Part shown: in pieces, positions 50,205 to 60,860 of the stretch
Layout of the letters: the number at the start of each line of letters is the position of its first letter
How positions within the stretch are numbered: position 1 is the stretch's first letter
Source: Bacteroidia bacterium
Lineage (GTDB): Bacteria > Bacteroidota > Bacteroidia > UKL13-3
DNA: 64,000 nt
NCBI GenBank assembly: GCA_023151275.1
Contig: JAKLJI010000016.1
Span: forward strand, 23,596 to 87,595
Reading direction: 5' to 3'
Made by a program: the position numbers and the translations under genes
Notes under the pieces: generated by a model
Seen by the model: the letters and a program-made list of their open reading frames with translations, nothing else
What the model was told of the DNA's origin: nothing
The model's database searches: none

Positions 50205-53200
50205 TTATTTGCTGTAAACCGCAAAGTTTGATCGGCCAATTACCTTAGTTCCTTCTGCAATAATTACATGGTACTTGCCAGGTTCAACACTCAAGTTGCG
50301 AATTTCAATCTCGTTGCTCATGCGAACATCTGAGTTTTGTTCGTAAACTACACGGCCTAGCATATCCACAATACTAACCTGCACAGGTTTCTGAGTAGTG
50401 ATTCCGCTTAAGTCGATGTTGAAATTGCCAGTATTTGGATTTGGATACAAAGTCAGGCTTGCAACTTCAGTTTCTCTGCTTGAAAGTCCAGTTGCTGATT
50501 TTCCAACTTCCTTAAATCCATCAAGTCCAGTTTTGTTTCCTGGTAAATCATTTTTAGCAACTACCGATAAGCCACTGCATGGCAAATCAACAACTGTAAC
50601 AACCATGCTGTATGATCCAGTACAACCCATGTTTGAAACGGCATTCAAGGTAACTGTGTAAGTTCCAGGTGTTGCGTAAACTTTTCCGTTCGGGAATGTG
50701 TGAGTTGAACCGGTTCCATCTCCAAAGTCCCAAGTATAACCGTCATTCACCCAACCCCAACCTGTAAAGTAGGTAGTATTGAAGAAATCAAAACGGTTGG
50801 TACTAATACACTGTGCCGCATTGGTGGTAGTAAATCCTACAATTGGATTGTTATTTCCATTGCTTGCGTTTACAACAGAGGAATAAGTGCTGCTGCAAGT
50901 TCCATCATCAACAGTTAAGCTTACAGTATAAGAGCCGCTTGAATTATAAGTATGGGTTGGATTTGCAGTTGTTGAGGTACTTCCATCTCCAAAATTCCAG
51001 CTGTAGCTTGGTGTTCCCGATGATGTTGATGTATTGGTGAAAGTAAACTGGTTACTGCATGAACTAAATGAACCGCTGCTGGTAAATGAAGCATTTGGAG
51101 CTGGTTGACCAGCAGGTGCATTCACAACCTGACTGCTGCTATGTGAGCAATTACCTCCATTGTAAACTGTCAAAGTAACTGTGTAGCTGCCTGCAAGTGC
51201 ATAAGCCTTAACCGGATTTTCAAGCGTTGATGTTGTTCCATCTCCAAAATCCCATGAATAGGTAAGGTTTCCATAGTCAACTGTAGAGTTATTGTCAAAT
51301 GCAATATTACTTGCACAACTTGAAGCTCCATAGGTAAATGAAGAAACCGGTGTAGATGCAACAGATACGGTTTTAGTTATGCTGCTACTGCAACCCAAGT
51401 TGTCAACGGTAAGGGTTACGTTGTAATTTCCGGTTGAAGCATAACTTGTGCTTGGCTGCATCTGGGTTGAAGTTGTTCCGTTGCCCAAATTCCAAGAATA
51501 AGTAATTCCGGAACCGCTGGTAGAGGTATTGGTGAAACTTACATTTTTAGTACAACCGTCATAAACTGGGGTGAAGTCCGCAGTTGGACTTGTTCCTACA
51601 CGCAATTTGCGACTGAAAGTTGATGTGCAACCCGTTTGATTCGTAACAGTTAAGGTAACAGTATAATCACCGGTGCTTGCAAAGGTTTTTCCGAATACAA
51701 AAGTTTGTGTTGAAGTAGTTCCATCTCCAAAATTCCAAAGGCTAGATGGAATCCAACCTGCTCCTGAATGATCAGCTCTGTTCAAGAAACTGAAGTTAGC
51801 TCCAACTCCGCAACTTCCTGCGTTTTCAATTTCAAAGTAGGCCATTGGACCATAGTTGTCATTGCCAATGGTAACGGTTTGTGAACTGCTCGAGCTGCAT
51901 CCGTTTACATCTGTTGCTGTTAATGTAACGGTATAAGTAGCACCGGCTCCAAATGATTTAACCGCATCCTGGGTATTGGTGGTTTTGCCATCACCAAAGT
52001 TCCACAAATAGGTTACCGGACTTCCTGTGCTTGTATTGGTAAAGGTATAAGTGTTACCGCAAGTTCCGCTGAGTGCTTTTGTAAATGAAGCTGATGGACC
52101 ACTGGCCGAAAGACTTCCAACAACTGCTTGTTTGGTAAGCTCTTTTGAACAACCATGCGTGTTGGTTACCGTTAATGTTACATCAAATGTATTGATAGAT
52201 GCATAAGTATGGCTTGGGCTGGCTGAGGTGGATGAATTTCCATCTCCAAAATCCCAACTGTATGTCAATGTACCAGTTCCGGTAGATGAATTGCTGAATT
52301 GAATTGCAGGATTGCAAGCTGATTGAGTGCCAACAGAAAAATCAACATTCACATCATTATTAACTGTAAAGGTTTTTGTTTTTGTGCTGGTGCAACCGCC
52401 ATCAATTGCTTTTAATATTAGGCTATGGCTTCCATTGCTAAGTCCGCTTAAGCTTAATGGGAAAGAAGATACACTTGCAAAGGCGGCATTGTCTAATGAA
52501 TATTCATAAGTTGTTGCCACTCCTGCATTGTTGGTGGTGTTTGCAATGCTTACTGTGTTTACACACAAATCTGCTTGAGTTACAGTGAAGTCGGCATCCA
52601 AGCCGCTAGAATTAAAGGCAGTTGCGCTAATTGATGTTGTTAGACTTGTGTTACAGCCGGTTGATGAGGTTGCTGTTAACTCAACATCGTAAGTTCCATC
52701 AGCTGCATAATTGTGGGTTGGGGTGGCTGATGTAGATGTGTTTCCATCTCCAAAATCCCAACTGTATGTTAGGGCTCCAACCGGTGCTGTTGAAGTATTG
52801 GTAAAACTGATAGCATTGTTGCAGCTATTAACGGTTTCAGAGAATGCAACAACGGGTTCATTACCTGGAACCACTGTCTGACTCAAGGTTAATGGTCCTG
52901 TTGAGCAGCTTCCACCGGTTGTTGTAGTAAGAGTAACTGTATACGAACCTCCAGTGCTGTAGGTATGTGTTGGGTTGGCTGAAGTTGATGTGTTTCCATC
53001 TCCAAAATTCCAGCTGTATCCGGTTACTCCTGTACTTGCAGAACTATTGAAGTTAACTGTCTTAGAGCAGGCCGCATCATGGGTAAACGAAATAACAGGT
53101 GCTGGGTTAACAGTTAAATCAATGTAGGCGGTATCTGTACATCCAGAACCTGCATACATAATCAAATGAGTTCTGAAGGTTCCGGTTTGAGTGAATACTT

Positions 53201-56144
53201 TTGGTTCAATGCTGGTGGCCGTATTTGTTGTTCCATCTCCATGGTCCCAAAGGGCATGGGTGGTGAATGATGGCCAATGATTTTGACTGTGGTTGTTCAA
53301 TTCAAAACTGTTACCTGTTAAACACTGAGTTTGATCGCTGGTTAGGTTGACAATAGCTTCAGGTCCATTTTTAATTGCACGTGTAAATGTGGTGTTTGTA
53401 ATACAACCTCTATCTGAAGTTGATCTAACATGAATTGCATAATTAGTATTTGGATAACCCGGAGTAAACCATTGCAAATCCGAGTTAAACGGAAACTCGT
53501 GTTTCAGAATATCAGTTGATGCGGTATTTACCACAGGACTTCCATCTCCAAAATCCCAACGGTAATTCACAATGCTTCCTTCACTAATTGTAGAGGCATT
53601 CGTGAAAACTACAGCACCGTTACAAAGCAACTGACCACCGTTAACACCAGGGTCTCCACTTAGTGTAGAACTTGTGCCTACAACGTTATTTGGCATTGGC
53701 CAAACATCAATATAGGATGTTCTTGTAAGTTCTCCCAAGCAACCATTAACTGTTGTTGCTTGCATGTATACTGTATAGTGTCCTTCAGTTGAATAGGTTT
53801 TAGTAGGACTTGTTTGGGTTGATGAACTTCCATCGCCAAATGTCCAAGCATAGGTTGTGCCTCCAACTGGTGCACCATTACTAAGTGTAGTTGAATTGGT
53901 GAATGGGAAGCTGTTTCCGGTTAAACATTTTTGTTGAACTGCCGTTGCAAAATCAACTACAGGTTTTGGATACACCGATACAGATAGGTTGGTGGATGAT
54001 TGACAGCCATTGTTATCGGTTAGCTGAAGGTTAACTGAATAATTTCCTTCAGAACCATAAACATAATTGGTAATACTGCTAATGCTTGCACCGCTAAATG
54101 TTCCAACGCCATCTCCCATGTTCCATGCATAGTTTGCAATGTTGGTGGTGTTGGTGCTGGTGAAGTCAAATGAATTGCTTCCATTAACTGTATTTCCATT
54201 GATACATTGTGTTGCATCGTTTGCTGTGATGCCAATGCCAGGAAGTGTAAATACCGTCAAGGTTTGAGTTGCGGTAGTTTGAGTACATCCCAAATTGTCT
54301 GTTACTACTAAATGATAATCACCTGCAGTTGAGAAGCTCGTGCTTGCTCCTGTTCCGGCGGCACTTGAGTTTCTAAACCACTGATAACTGCTGATTAATG
54401 ATGCGTCTCCAACACTCGCTGTAGCATCAAAGTCCGCACTTGCATCTGAGCAAATCATTGCATCATTTGCTACAACTGAATTTTCAGTTATACTAAAGCT
54501 TGCACTTGGTTTCAAATAAACAGTTACAGTTGTAGTGCTTGAAGCCGAGCAGCCATTTGCATCTTCAATAGCTAATGTATAAACGCCATCATTTGCATTA
54601 ACTGGATTTGAAATAGTAGCGTCTTCAGTTGTTGCTGAGAAACCGTTTGAGCCAGTCCAACTGAATGTGCTAATTGCTCCATCACCAACTGCTGTAGTTG
54701 CAGTTAAATCAATAGCAACTCCTTCACAAGCAGCACCACTGTTAGCAATAGCTGTAATTGCAGGCTTTTTATAAACAGTAACAGTTGTAGTGCTTGAAGC
54801 AGAACAACCATTAGCATCTTCAATCGTCAAGGTATAATCACCATCGTTAGCATTCACTGGATTTGAAATCGAAGCATCCTCAGTGCTAGCAGCAAAACCA
54901 TTTGCACCAGTCCAGCTGAATGTACTAATAGAAGCATCACCAACTGCTGTAGTTGCAGTTAAATCAATAGCAACTCCTTCACAAGCAGCACCGCTATTAG
55001 CAATAGCTGTAATTGCAGGCTTTTTGTAAACGGTAACAGTTGTGGTGCTTGAAGCAGAACAACCGTTTGCATCTTCAATCGTCAAAGTATAATCACCATC
55101 GTTTGCGTTCACTGGACTTGAAATCGAAGCATCTTCGGTGCTAGCAACAAAACCATTTGCACCAGCCCAGCTGAATGTACTAATTGCTGCATCACCAACT
55201 GCTGTAGTTGCAGTTAAATCAATAGCAACTCCTTCACAAGCAGCACCACTGTTAGCAATAGCTGTAATTGCAGGCTTTTTGTAAACAGTAACAGTTGTAG
55301 TGCTTGAAGCAGAACAACCATTTGCATCTTCAATCGTCAAGGTATAATCACCATCGTTAGCGTTCACTGGACTTGAAATCGAAGCATCTTCGGTGCTAGC
55401 AGCAAAACCATTTGCACCAGTCCAGCTGAATGTACTAATTGCTGCATCACCAACTGCTGTAGTTGCAGTTAAATCAATAGCAACTCCTTCACAAGCAGCA
55501 CCGCTGTTAGCAATAGCTGTGATTGAAGGCTTTTTATAAACAGTAACGGTTGTAGTGCTTGAAGCAGAACAACCGTTTGCATCTTCAATCGTCAAGGTAT
55601 ATACACCATCATGTGCATTTTCCGGATTTGAAATTGTAGCATCCTCTGTATTGGCCGAAAAACCATTTGATCCAGTCCAAGCGTAACTGTTAATTGCAGC
55701 GCTGCCCACAGCAGTTGTTGCAGTTAAATCAATTGCCACGCCTTCGCAAGCTGCACCACTATTTGAGATAGCTGTAATGGCTGGGAGTGTATATACAGAA
55801 ATAATTATTGGTCCGCTTGAATTACTGCTATTGTCGCCATCATCCTCTACAGTTACACTAAGTTGTACCGAACCGTTGGAGATATCATTAGGTCCGGGAG
55901 TGTAGGTAGGATTTGAGGAAGTGGTGCTTGAGAATGTACCATCTCCTAAGCTGCTCCAGGAATACGTGAGGTTTCCAACAGCAGCTCCGGTGAGAGAGGA
56001 ACTCAAGTTCTCTGTGCTTGCTCCGCAGAATTTGGCAGGGGGGGAGACTGAAATACTCGAAATTTGGGAGAAGCCAAGCTGCGTCCCAAGTAGTAAGAAG
56101 ATTCCAGCTAAGAAACTTTTTACATGGAGTAATTTTTTATTCAT
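50205..56144 (-). CDS. Giant PKD-repeat T9SS protein with internal 85-residue tandem repeats
   Basis: 1979 residues. The signal peptide ends at GFSQ. Residues 121-545 are five tandem copies of an 85-residue Ig-like unit (ITAIANSGAACEGVAIDLTA ... TLTIEDANGCSASSTTTVTV). After that about 13 PKD-type modules occur, recognised by WDFGDG or WNFGDG strings. The last 80 residues form a T9SS type A sorting domain (LTLYPNPNTGNFNIDLSGIT ... GKYHVIIAEG). Such modular proteins are usually surface adhesins or gliding or biofilm components, but none of these is shown. Two Cys per Ig-like unit may form a disulfide. The gene is monocistronic with a strong terminator. Confidence 0.9.
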   Translation of the reverse strand: MNKKLLHVKSFLAGIFLLLGTQLGFSQISSISVSPPAKFCGASTENLSSSLTGAAVGNLTYSWSSLGDGTFSSTTSSNPTYTPGPNDISNGSVQLSVTVEDDGDNSSNSSGPIIISVYTLPAITAISNSGAACEGVAIDLTATTAVGSAAINSYAWTGSNGFSANTEDATISNPENAHDGVYTLTIEDANGCSASSTTTVTVYKKPSITAIANSGAACEGVAIDLTATTAVGDAAISTFSWTGANGFAASTEDASISSPVNANDGDYTLTIEDANGCSASSTTTVTVYKKPAITAIANSGAACEGVAIDLTATTAVGDAAISTFSWAGANGFVASTEDASISSPVNANDGDYTLTIEDANGCSASSTTTVTVYKKPAITAIANSGAACEGVAIDLTATTAVGDASISTFSWTGANGFAASTEDASISNPVNANDGDYTLTIEDANGCSASSTTTVTVYKKPAITAIANSGAACEGVAIDLTATTAVGDGAISTFSWTGSNGFSATTEDATISNPVNANDGVYTLAIEDANGCSASSTTTVTVYLKPSASFSITENSVVANDAMICSDASADFDATASVGDASLISSYQWFRNSSAAGTGASTSFSTAGDYHLVVTDNLGCTQTTATQTLTVFTLPGIGITANDATQCINGNTVNGSNSFDFTSTNTTNIANYAWNMGDGVGTFSGASISSITNYVYGSEGNYSVNLQLTDNNGCQSSTNLSVSVYPKPVVDFATAVQQKCLTGNSFPFTNSTTLSNGAPVGGTTYAWTFGDGSSSTQTSPTKTYSTEGHYTVYMQATTVNGCLGELTRTSYIDVWPMPNNVVGTSSTLSGDPGVNGGQLLCNGAVVFTNASTISEGSIVNYRWDFGDGSPVVNTASTDILKHEFPFNSDLQWFTPGYPNTNYAIHVRSTSDRGCITNTTFTRAIKNGPEAIVNLTSDQTQCLTGNSFELNNHSQNHWPSFTTHALWDHGDGTTNTATSIEPKVFTQTGTFRTHLIMYAGSGCTDTAYIDLTVNPAPVISFTHDAACSKTVNFNSSASTGVTGYSWNFGDGNTSTSANPTHTYSTGGSYTVTLTTTTGGSCSTGPLTLSQTVVPGNEPVVAFSETVNSCNNAISFTNTSTAPVGALTYSWDFGDGNTSTSATPTHNYAADGTYDVELTATSSTGCNTSLTTSISATAFNSSGLDADFTVTQADLCVNTVSIANTTNNAGVATTYEYSLDNAAFASVSSFPLSLSGLSNGSHSLILKAIDGGCTSTKTKTFTVNNDVNVDFSVGTQSACNPAIQFSNSSTGTGTLTYSWDFGDGNSSTSASPSHTYASINTFDVTLTVTNTHGCSKELTKQAVVGSLSASGPSASFTKALSGTCGNTYTFTNTSTGSPVTYLWNFGDGKTTNTQDAVKSFGAGATYTVTLTATDVNGCSSSSSQTVTIGNDNYGPMAYFEIENAGSCGVGANFSFLNRADHSGAGWIPSSLWNFGDGTTSTQTFVFGKTFASTGDYTVTLTVTNQTGCTSTFSRKLRVGTSPTADFTPVYDGCTKNVSFTNTSTSGSGITYSWNLGNGTTSTQMQPSTSYASTGNYNVTLTVDNLGCSSSITKTVSVASTPVSSFTYGASSCASNIAFDNNSTVDYGNLTYSWDFGDGTTSTLENPVKAYALAGSYTVTLTVYNGGNCSHSSSQVVNAPAGQPAPNASFTSSGSFSSCSNQFTFTNTSTSSGTPSYSWNFGDGSTSTTANPTHTYNSSGSYTVSLTVDDGTCSSTYSSVVNASNGNNNPIVGFTTTNAAQCISTNRFDFFNTTYFTGWGWVNDGYTWDFGDGTGSTHTFPNGKVYATPGTYTVTLNAVSNMGCTGSYSMVVTVVDLPCSGLSVVAKNDLPGNKTGLDGFKEVGKSATGLSSRETEVASLTLYPNPNTGNFNIDLSGITTQKPVQVSIVDMLGRVVYEQNSDVRMSNEIEIRNLSVEPGKYHVIIAEGTKVIGRSNFAVYSK
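54510..55784 (-). repeat. Five tandem 255-bp repeats in the PKD protein gene
   Basis: Five direct copies with a constant period of 255 bases (85 codons), in frame. The middle three copies are almost identical in DNA, while the outer two are more diverged. This pattern fits expansion by unequal recombination, so copy number may vary between strains. Confidence 0.95.
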
Positions 56145-56389
56145 AGTTAATAGTTTGTTTTCGGCTTAAGTGCACACTTTTGATTAAATTAAGATATTTT
56201 AAACCGTCTGAGATAGGTCAAAAATTATCTGAATGGCCGTAATGCGTGAATTTTAGATTTAATGACTATTTGAGTTGCGGCATGTGTGCCTCGGTCACTG
56301 ATTCCAATTTGGGAACGAATGTCGCAATTCTTCCTATTTTGGGACGTTTGAGATTTTGTAAGTAGCTGAAAATTATTGATGAATGGCGA

Positions 56390-57526
56390 TTAATTGCCCA
56401 TTAGCATCAGCGATTTTAACTTCTCATATTGGCTTTCCCAATTGAACTTTTGGTGCGCCTGATTCAAACAGTTTGAAGCTAATTTTTCATAAACTGATTT
56501 ATCTGCCAATAATCCTTTAATTCCTTCCGAAATGGACCTTGGATCATCTAGTGAACATGAAATACCGATTTCTAACTCCTCATTCAATGCTCGATAAATG
56601 GCATTATCGCAAAACAGACTTGGCAACCCCAATCCAATGTATTCAAACAGTTTTCGTTCGTGGGAGTAGGTTAGCTTGTCTGGCTGATTTTTCAGGCAAA
56701 GCCCAATTCGTGCTTTTCGTGAAAGTTCAAAAAATTGCTGCTGTGGAATGTATCCGTGGAATACCAGGTTTGATTTGATTTTATCCCAATAATCTAGCCT
56801 TGTATAGCTTTCAAATTGATTTTGGTCAAGCTTGCCAGCAACATCAAGCTGAACGATAATGCCTTCTTTTTGCAGCAGGTAAATTGCTTCAAGAATCTTA
56901 CTGAAATGATAATAATGGTCTTCAAGTAATCCTGCATAGATTAACCTTGCTTCGGTTTGTTCCCAGCGGTTTTCTATTCGGAAAGGGATGAGTTCATGCA
57001 GTGGCGCATAATTTAAAACTTTCGTGAAATGGCCAGGTCTGAGTCCGGAATTGTATGCCATTTCATCTTTTTCAACCACGGCAAGTGTATGAAAGTGCAA
57101 GTTTCCGTAGCTTAAAATGTTTTTGTAGATTTTGGCGATTGCATTCCGCATCCACTTGGGTATCCAACCCCGATAGGCAATATCGCCCATCGTATTTTCA
57201 TGCATATCATAAAATACCCTAGCCCCTGTAAATGAAAGTAAAATCCCGTAAGGAATCAATTCAGGGTCGTGAAAATGATAAACATGGGCGTCCTGTTTTA
57301 ATGCTTTTTGATAGACGAGAGGTCCTCCAACCAGCATCCGTAAAATGGGGTTTGAAATCCTGGGTAAAGGAATCATCTTTACTCCATCTAGTAAGCCTTC
57401 TTTTTCTCCAACTGCAATTAAGGTTACATCGAAATCTTTGGCCAAACTTTTGCATTCCCTTGCAAAAACTCGGCTATCCGTTTGGGCGTGTACAATGGAA
57501 AATTGGCAGATTTTTTTTCTCACCAC
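56390..57526 (-). CDS. Glycosyltransferase, GT4-like
   Basis: 378 residues from a GTG at 57526; no earlier ATG is in frame. The N-terminal half has DSRVFARECKSLAKDFDVTLIAVG and VYHFHDPELIPYGILLSF, as in GT4-type enzymes. The C-terminal half has ARLIYAGLLEDHYYHFSKILEAI and KLTYSHERKLFEYIGLGLPSLFCDN, where the nucleotide-sugar Glu lies. Donor and acceptor are unknown. It is between the PKD gene and the DUF1501 gene, 40 bases after the latter on the same strand, without other polysaccharide genes. Confidence 0.88.
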   Translation of the reverse strand: MVRKKICQFSIVHAQTDSRVFARECKSLAKDFDVTLIAVGEKEGLLDGVKMIPLPRISNPILRMLVGGPLVYQKALKQDAHVYHFHDPELIPYGILLSFTGARVFYDMHENTMGDIAYRGWIPKWMRNAIAKIYKNILSYGNLHFHTLAVVEKDEMAYNSGLRPGHFTKVLNYAPLHELIPFRIENRWEQTEARLIYAGLLEDHYYHFSKILEAIYLLQKEGIIVQLDVAGKLDQNQFESYTRLDYWDKIKSNLVFHGYIPQQQFFELSRKARIGLCLKNQPDKLTYSHERKLFEYIGLGLPSLFCDNAIYRALNEELEIGISCSLDDPRSISEGIKGLLADKSVYEKLASNCLNQAHQKFNWESQYEKLKSLMLMGN

Positions 57527-57566
57527 AGGGTTTCTTGTGGCACAATATTCGCCTTTTTAATAAAAT

Positions 57567-59138
57567 TTAGTCCACCTTCATGAGTTTCTCAGTCCAACGA
57601 CGCCTTCCTTGTTGCAGATGAATGGCATAGTTTCCTGCCGGCAGATGAGATAAATCTAATCGGAAAATTCCATTGTCTGAATTGTTTTGAAGAGATCCGA
57701 GCTCCTGTTTCCTTCCTTGCATGTCGAAAATTTCAAGTGAAATAGGCTCTCCGCTGATTTGATTTTCAAATTGAATGGTTACTACACCGGTAGTCGGATT
57801 CGGAAATACAATCAACTTTTTACTCAAACTCTTTTCATAATAGCCGGTTGCAGAGCCGTCTATTAAATCCAGGGTTGGAAAATCTTTTAGTAAAATCTCA
57901 GTTCTTTCGGTATCGCTTATTTCAAACCATTCTTTAAGGATACTTCCGTAAATCGAGCGGAAGTCAAATTCCATGGGTACATTGTCGTTAACGCTTGCAT
58001 TTTGAGGTATCACCGGATTCTTTCCATAAATACCTCCTTTAATATGCTTGCCAAATAAAAACAAGGGAGCAGATGTTCCATGGTCAGTTCCTAAGCTGGC
58101 ATTCGATTTTATTCTCCTTCCAAATTCTGAAAAAGTCATGCCCAAAACCCGGTCGTCAACCCCAAGCAATTTTAAATCATCTTGAAATGCGTTTACCGCC
58201 TGTGAGATTTTTTGCAATAAAGTCGCATGGCTTCCATTTTCTTTTGCACTTACATCCACTTGTGCCGAATGGGTGTCAAATCCGCCTAGGCTTACCATAT
58301 AAACCTGTGTACTCAAACCTCCTGATATCAATTGGGCTACAATTTTTAACTGGTCTGCCAATGAATTTGTACCTGCCGCCGGATACTTGGAACTCAGGTT
58401 CCTTCCTTTGTCGGCAGCCGTTTTCACCGAACCGGAATACTGCTGGGTTTGTTGCGCAACCAATCTCAAAAAGCTGAGCTCATGTCCGGCAGGTGTGTTG
58501 GGTGCCGGATCAACTGTGCCGTTCACAAATTGATAAAAACTACTCGGATTGGTTATACTCATGCCTAAACTGGCATGTTGTCCCTGCAATGCCGGACTAA
58601 TCATCGCACCAATTTGAATTGCCGGTGGATCCGGGTATTCTTCATTGGGATAGCCTGTTGGAAAGCCTGCGAATTGCAAATCCAAATACCTTCCCATCCA
58701 GCCGGTTTCAACAAATTGATTGCTGTCGCTTCCCGTAAGCCAAATATCTGTCGCTCTGAAATGCGAGAAATCCGGATTGGGGTAACCAACATTTTGAACA
58801 ATGCTTAGTCTTCCTTCATCATACAGGCTTCTTAATTCATTCATTGCTGGATGAAGTCCAGTTTTGGTTGTTCCGGTGAGCGCTAGAACTTTGGCTTCAG
58901 GAATCAAAATATTACTTCTTGCATTGCTTAGAAATGAATATTGGTCGATTGGAATGACAGTGTTCAGTCCATCATTACCTCCATTGAGTTGTAACAAAAC
59001 CGCGATTCGATTTTTATTCGATTTTCCAAGAAATTGCAATAGGGGACTTTCGGCAAAGGCGTTAACGGATAACCCATTTAAAACCAGTGGAGCCAAGCCA
59101 GAACCAATACTTGTTCGTAAAAATTTTCTTCTGTCCAT
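57567..59138 (-). CDS. DUF1501 protein with T9SS sorting domain
   Basis: 523 residues. It begins with a twin-arginine-like signal (MDRRKFLRTSIGSGLAPLVL). The DUF1501 body is recognisable by AVLLQLNGGNDGLNTVIPID, LRSLYDEGRLSIVQNVGYPN, and VYMVSLGGFDTHSAQ and LGMTFSEFGRRIKSN. The fold is of the alkaline phosphatase/sulfatase type, but the usual metal ligands cannot be assigned with confidence. The C-terminus is a T9SS sorting domain (LIVFPNPTTGVVTIQFEN ... AGNYAIHLQQG). It is 6 bases after the DUF1800 gene, and such pairs occur in many environmental bacteria. Function unknown. Confidence 0.9.
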   Translation of the reverse strand: MDRRKFLRTSIGSGLAPLVLNGLSVNAFAESPLLQFLGKSNKNRIAVLLQLNGGNDGLNTVIPIDQYSFLSNARSNILIPEAKVLALTGTTKTGLHPAMNELRSLYDEGRLSIVQNVGYPNPDFSHFRATDIWLTGSDSNQFVETGWMGRYLDLQFAGFPTGYPNEEYPDPPAIQIGAMISPALQGQHASLGMSITNPSSFYQFVNGTVDPAPNTPAGHELSFLRLVAQQTQQYSGSVKTAADKGRNLSSKYPAAGTNSLADQLKIVAQLISGGLSTQVYMVSLGGFDTHSAQVDVSAKENGSHATLLQKISQAVNAFQDDLKLLGVDDRVLGMTFSEFGRRIKSNASLGTDHGTSAPLFLFGKHIKGGIYGKNPVIPQNASVNDNVPMEFDFRSIYGSILKEWFEISDTERTEILLKDFPTLDLIDGSATGYYEKSLSKKLIVFPNPTTGVVTIQFENQISGEPISLEIFDMQGRKQELGSLQNNSDNGIFRLDLSHLPAGNYAIHLQQGRRRWTEKLMKVD

Positions 59139-59144
59139 CGTTAT

Positions 59145-60860
59145 TTAGCAAAGCTGGTATTCGGCCAGTCCGGTTAAGTACTTGAATAAATCTTTGAGTT
59201 TGCTTTCTACTGCATTTTTGAGAATAACATTTCCTGGATTGCCTTGCCATGCAGCCCAGGCATCTGTCCAATAATGATCTTCTTCTTGCCCTCCAAGTAG
59301 GAAGCTTTTTTTTACGGTTTGAATATGACTTGCACTTAAGGGCATTTGAAACAATATCTTCAGAGCATCATTCAACAACTCATTGGGGTTTGATGGATTG
59401 GAAAATCCGCTAACCAGCTGAAGTGTATCTATTTTAAGTAAGAAGTTTTGTCGATTAAAACCAGTGTAAAGAAGCCCTTCTGCTGATTGGTTTCGTTTGG
59501 GTAGCGTGTCCGAATTTATCCAAAGCTCATAAAACTGTGGGTCTTCATAATATGAAGGCCATCCTGCCACACTTGGTGGATCGCCCAAGTCCTGACCAAT
59601 GGCTGCCATTACCTGCTGCGCGTATATAAAGTGAGTGTACTGTTGTTGAATATTGCCCGAACCCGGAAGTGCCAATTGGAAGTTTCGCGCCAATCCCACC
59701 AAATAATCACTTGGAGATTTAATCATACAAGCTCTATTCAGAGGGTCGAAAAAGTGTTCGCTTTTGAGCAGTGTTTCCAGCACCGGTTTAATTTGGTAAT
59801 TGTTGTTTCTAAAAACAGTTGCCAAGGGCTCTATCACATTTTTCTCAACCGATTCATCAATCACATAGTAAACAAAATACCGATAGAGTTTCCTACAGAT
59901 GTATTTGGATACTTCTTGTTGATTGAACAACATCGTCATCAAGTCGTTCAGCTCATCAGTACCAGCCGTTGAGCCACTTCTTCCTTGAATTACGGTATTG
60001 TTGTAAAAAGCAGAAAATTGCTTGTTTCCTGTATCATGAGCATTGGGGTCGAAGCTGCTCGAAATACCGTTTCGGTTAATGCGCCATCCGGTTAAAACTT
60101 TCGCTGCTGCTCGAACATCCTCCTCCGTGTAATGGTTAGGCAAATCCTTACCCACAGTGAACAACTCCTGAAGTTCACGGGCAAAATTTTCATCCGGTGC
60201 TGTTTTCGTATTGTCTTTTCCATTCAAATAAACCAACATCGCCGGATCAATGCAGACCTGCCTCACCAATTCTTTAAAATTGCCTAAACAATTTTGCCTT
60301 AACAGGCTATGATGCTTGTAAACAAAGCGGGAGTCTAAAACGATGGCAGATTCGGTAGCAAAATGGTTGTGCCAAAACAGTGTCATCTTTTCCCGAATAT
60401 TTGGCTGCCTGTTAAACTGCAGTCCGGCCCACCAACCTTTGAAAGAAACTCTCCTTTGGCCTTCAAGTGTTGGACTAACCGGTGCATTCACCCAAGTACT
60501 GCCTGCCGGAACATCAGGGTCAGGCAAAGCAGGATTGTAACTGTAATGATTGAGGGGAGGCTCGGGAAGATTATCCGGAATGGTTAATAAGGAATTGAGG
60601 ACTTCAGTTAAGCTTTTATTCTTAAAATAAGTCAGGTCTGAATAGCTTATTCCAAAAAGCGTTCTCTTTAGCAAATGCCTGAGTTCTTCCTCTCCAAAAG
60701 TTCCTGAATAGGGAGCTATTCCTGTGCTCGTCTTCAATAAATGGCGAGGCAACTGGGTGTTTGAGGGATCTTTGTATGCAGCCTTGATTGTTGAATGTTC
60801 ATTCAGCTTTTTAAGGGCTATTGATTCCTCAAAAAATTTCCTTCTGCTTAGCTGTTTCAT
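59145..60860 (-). CDS. DUF1800 family protein
   Basis: About 571 residues from the ATG at 60860 (the track's TTG is 30 bases upstream). Text matches DUF1800: FGEEELRHLLKRTLFGISYSDL, NIREKMTLFWHNHFAT, LYRYFVYYVIDESVEKNVIEPLA and VLTGWRINRNG. It starts with MKQLSRRKFFEE, an RR motif as in its DUF1501 partner, but lacks a clear hydrophobic signal core. It is paired with DUF1501 downstream and probably acts with it. No enzymatic role is established. Confidence 0.9.
   Translation of the reverse strand: MKQLSRRKFFEESIALKKLNEHSTIKAAYKDPSNTQLPRHLLKTSTGIAPYSGTFGEEELRHLLKRTLFGISYSDLTYFKNKSLTEVLNSLLTIPDNLPEPPLNHYSYNPALPDPDVPAGSTWVNAPVSPTLEGQRRVSFKGWWAGLQFNRQPNIREKMTLFWHNHFATESAIVLDSRFVYKHHSLLRQNCLGNFKELVRQVCIDPAMLVYLNGKDNTKTAPDENFARELQELFTVGKDLPNHYTEEDVRAAAKVLTGWRINRNGISSSFDPNAHDTGNKQFSAFYNNTVIQGRSGSTAGTDELNDLMTMLFNQQEVSKYICRKLYRYFVYYVIDESVEKNVIEPLATVFRNNNYQIKPVLETLLKSEHFFDPLNRACMIKSPSDYLVGLARNFQLALPGSGNIQQQYTHFIYAQQVMAAIGQDLGDPPSVAGWPSYYEDPQFYELWINSDTLPKRNQSAEGLLYTGFNRQNFLLKIDTLQLVSGFSNPSNPNELLNDALKILFQMPLSASHIQTVKKSFLLGGQEEDHYWTDAWAAWQGNPGNVILKNAVESKLKDLFKYLTGLAEYQLC

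Noticed and set aside
54510-55784. Regular repeats that might suggest a CRISPR array
   Set aside because: The period is 255 bases, the copies are in frame in a long coding sequence, and there are no short repeat and unique spacer units.
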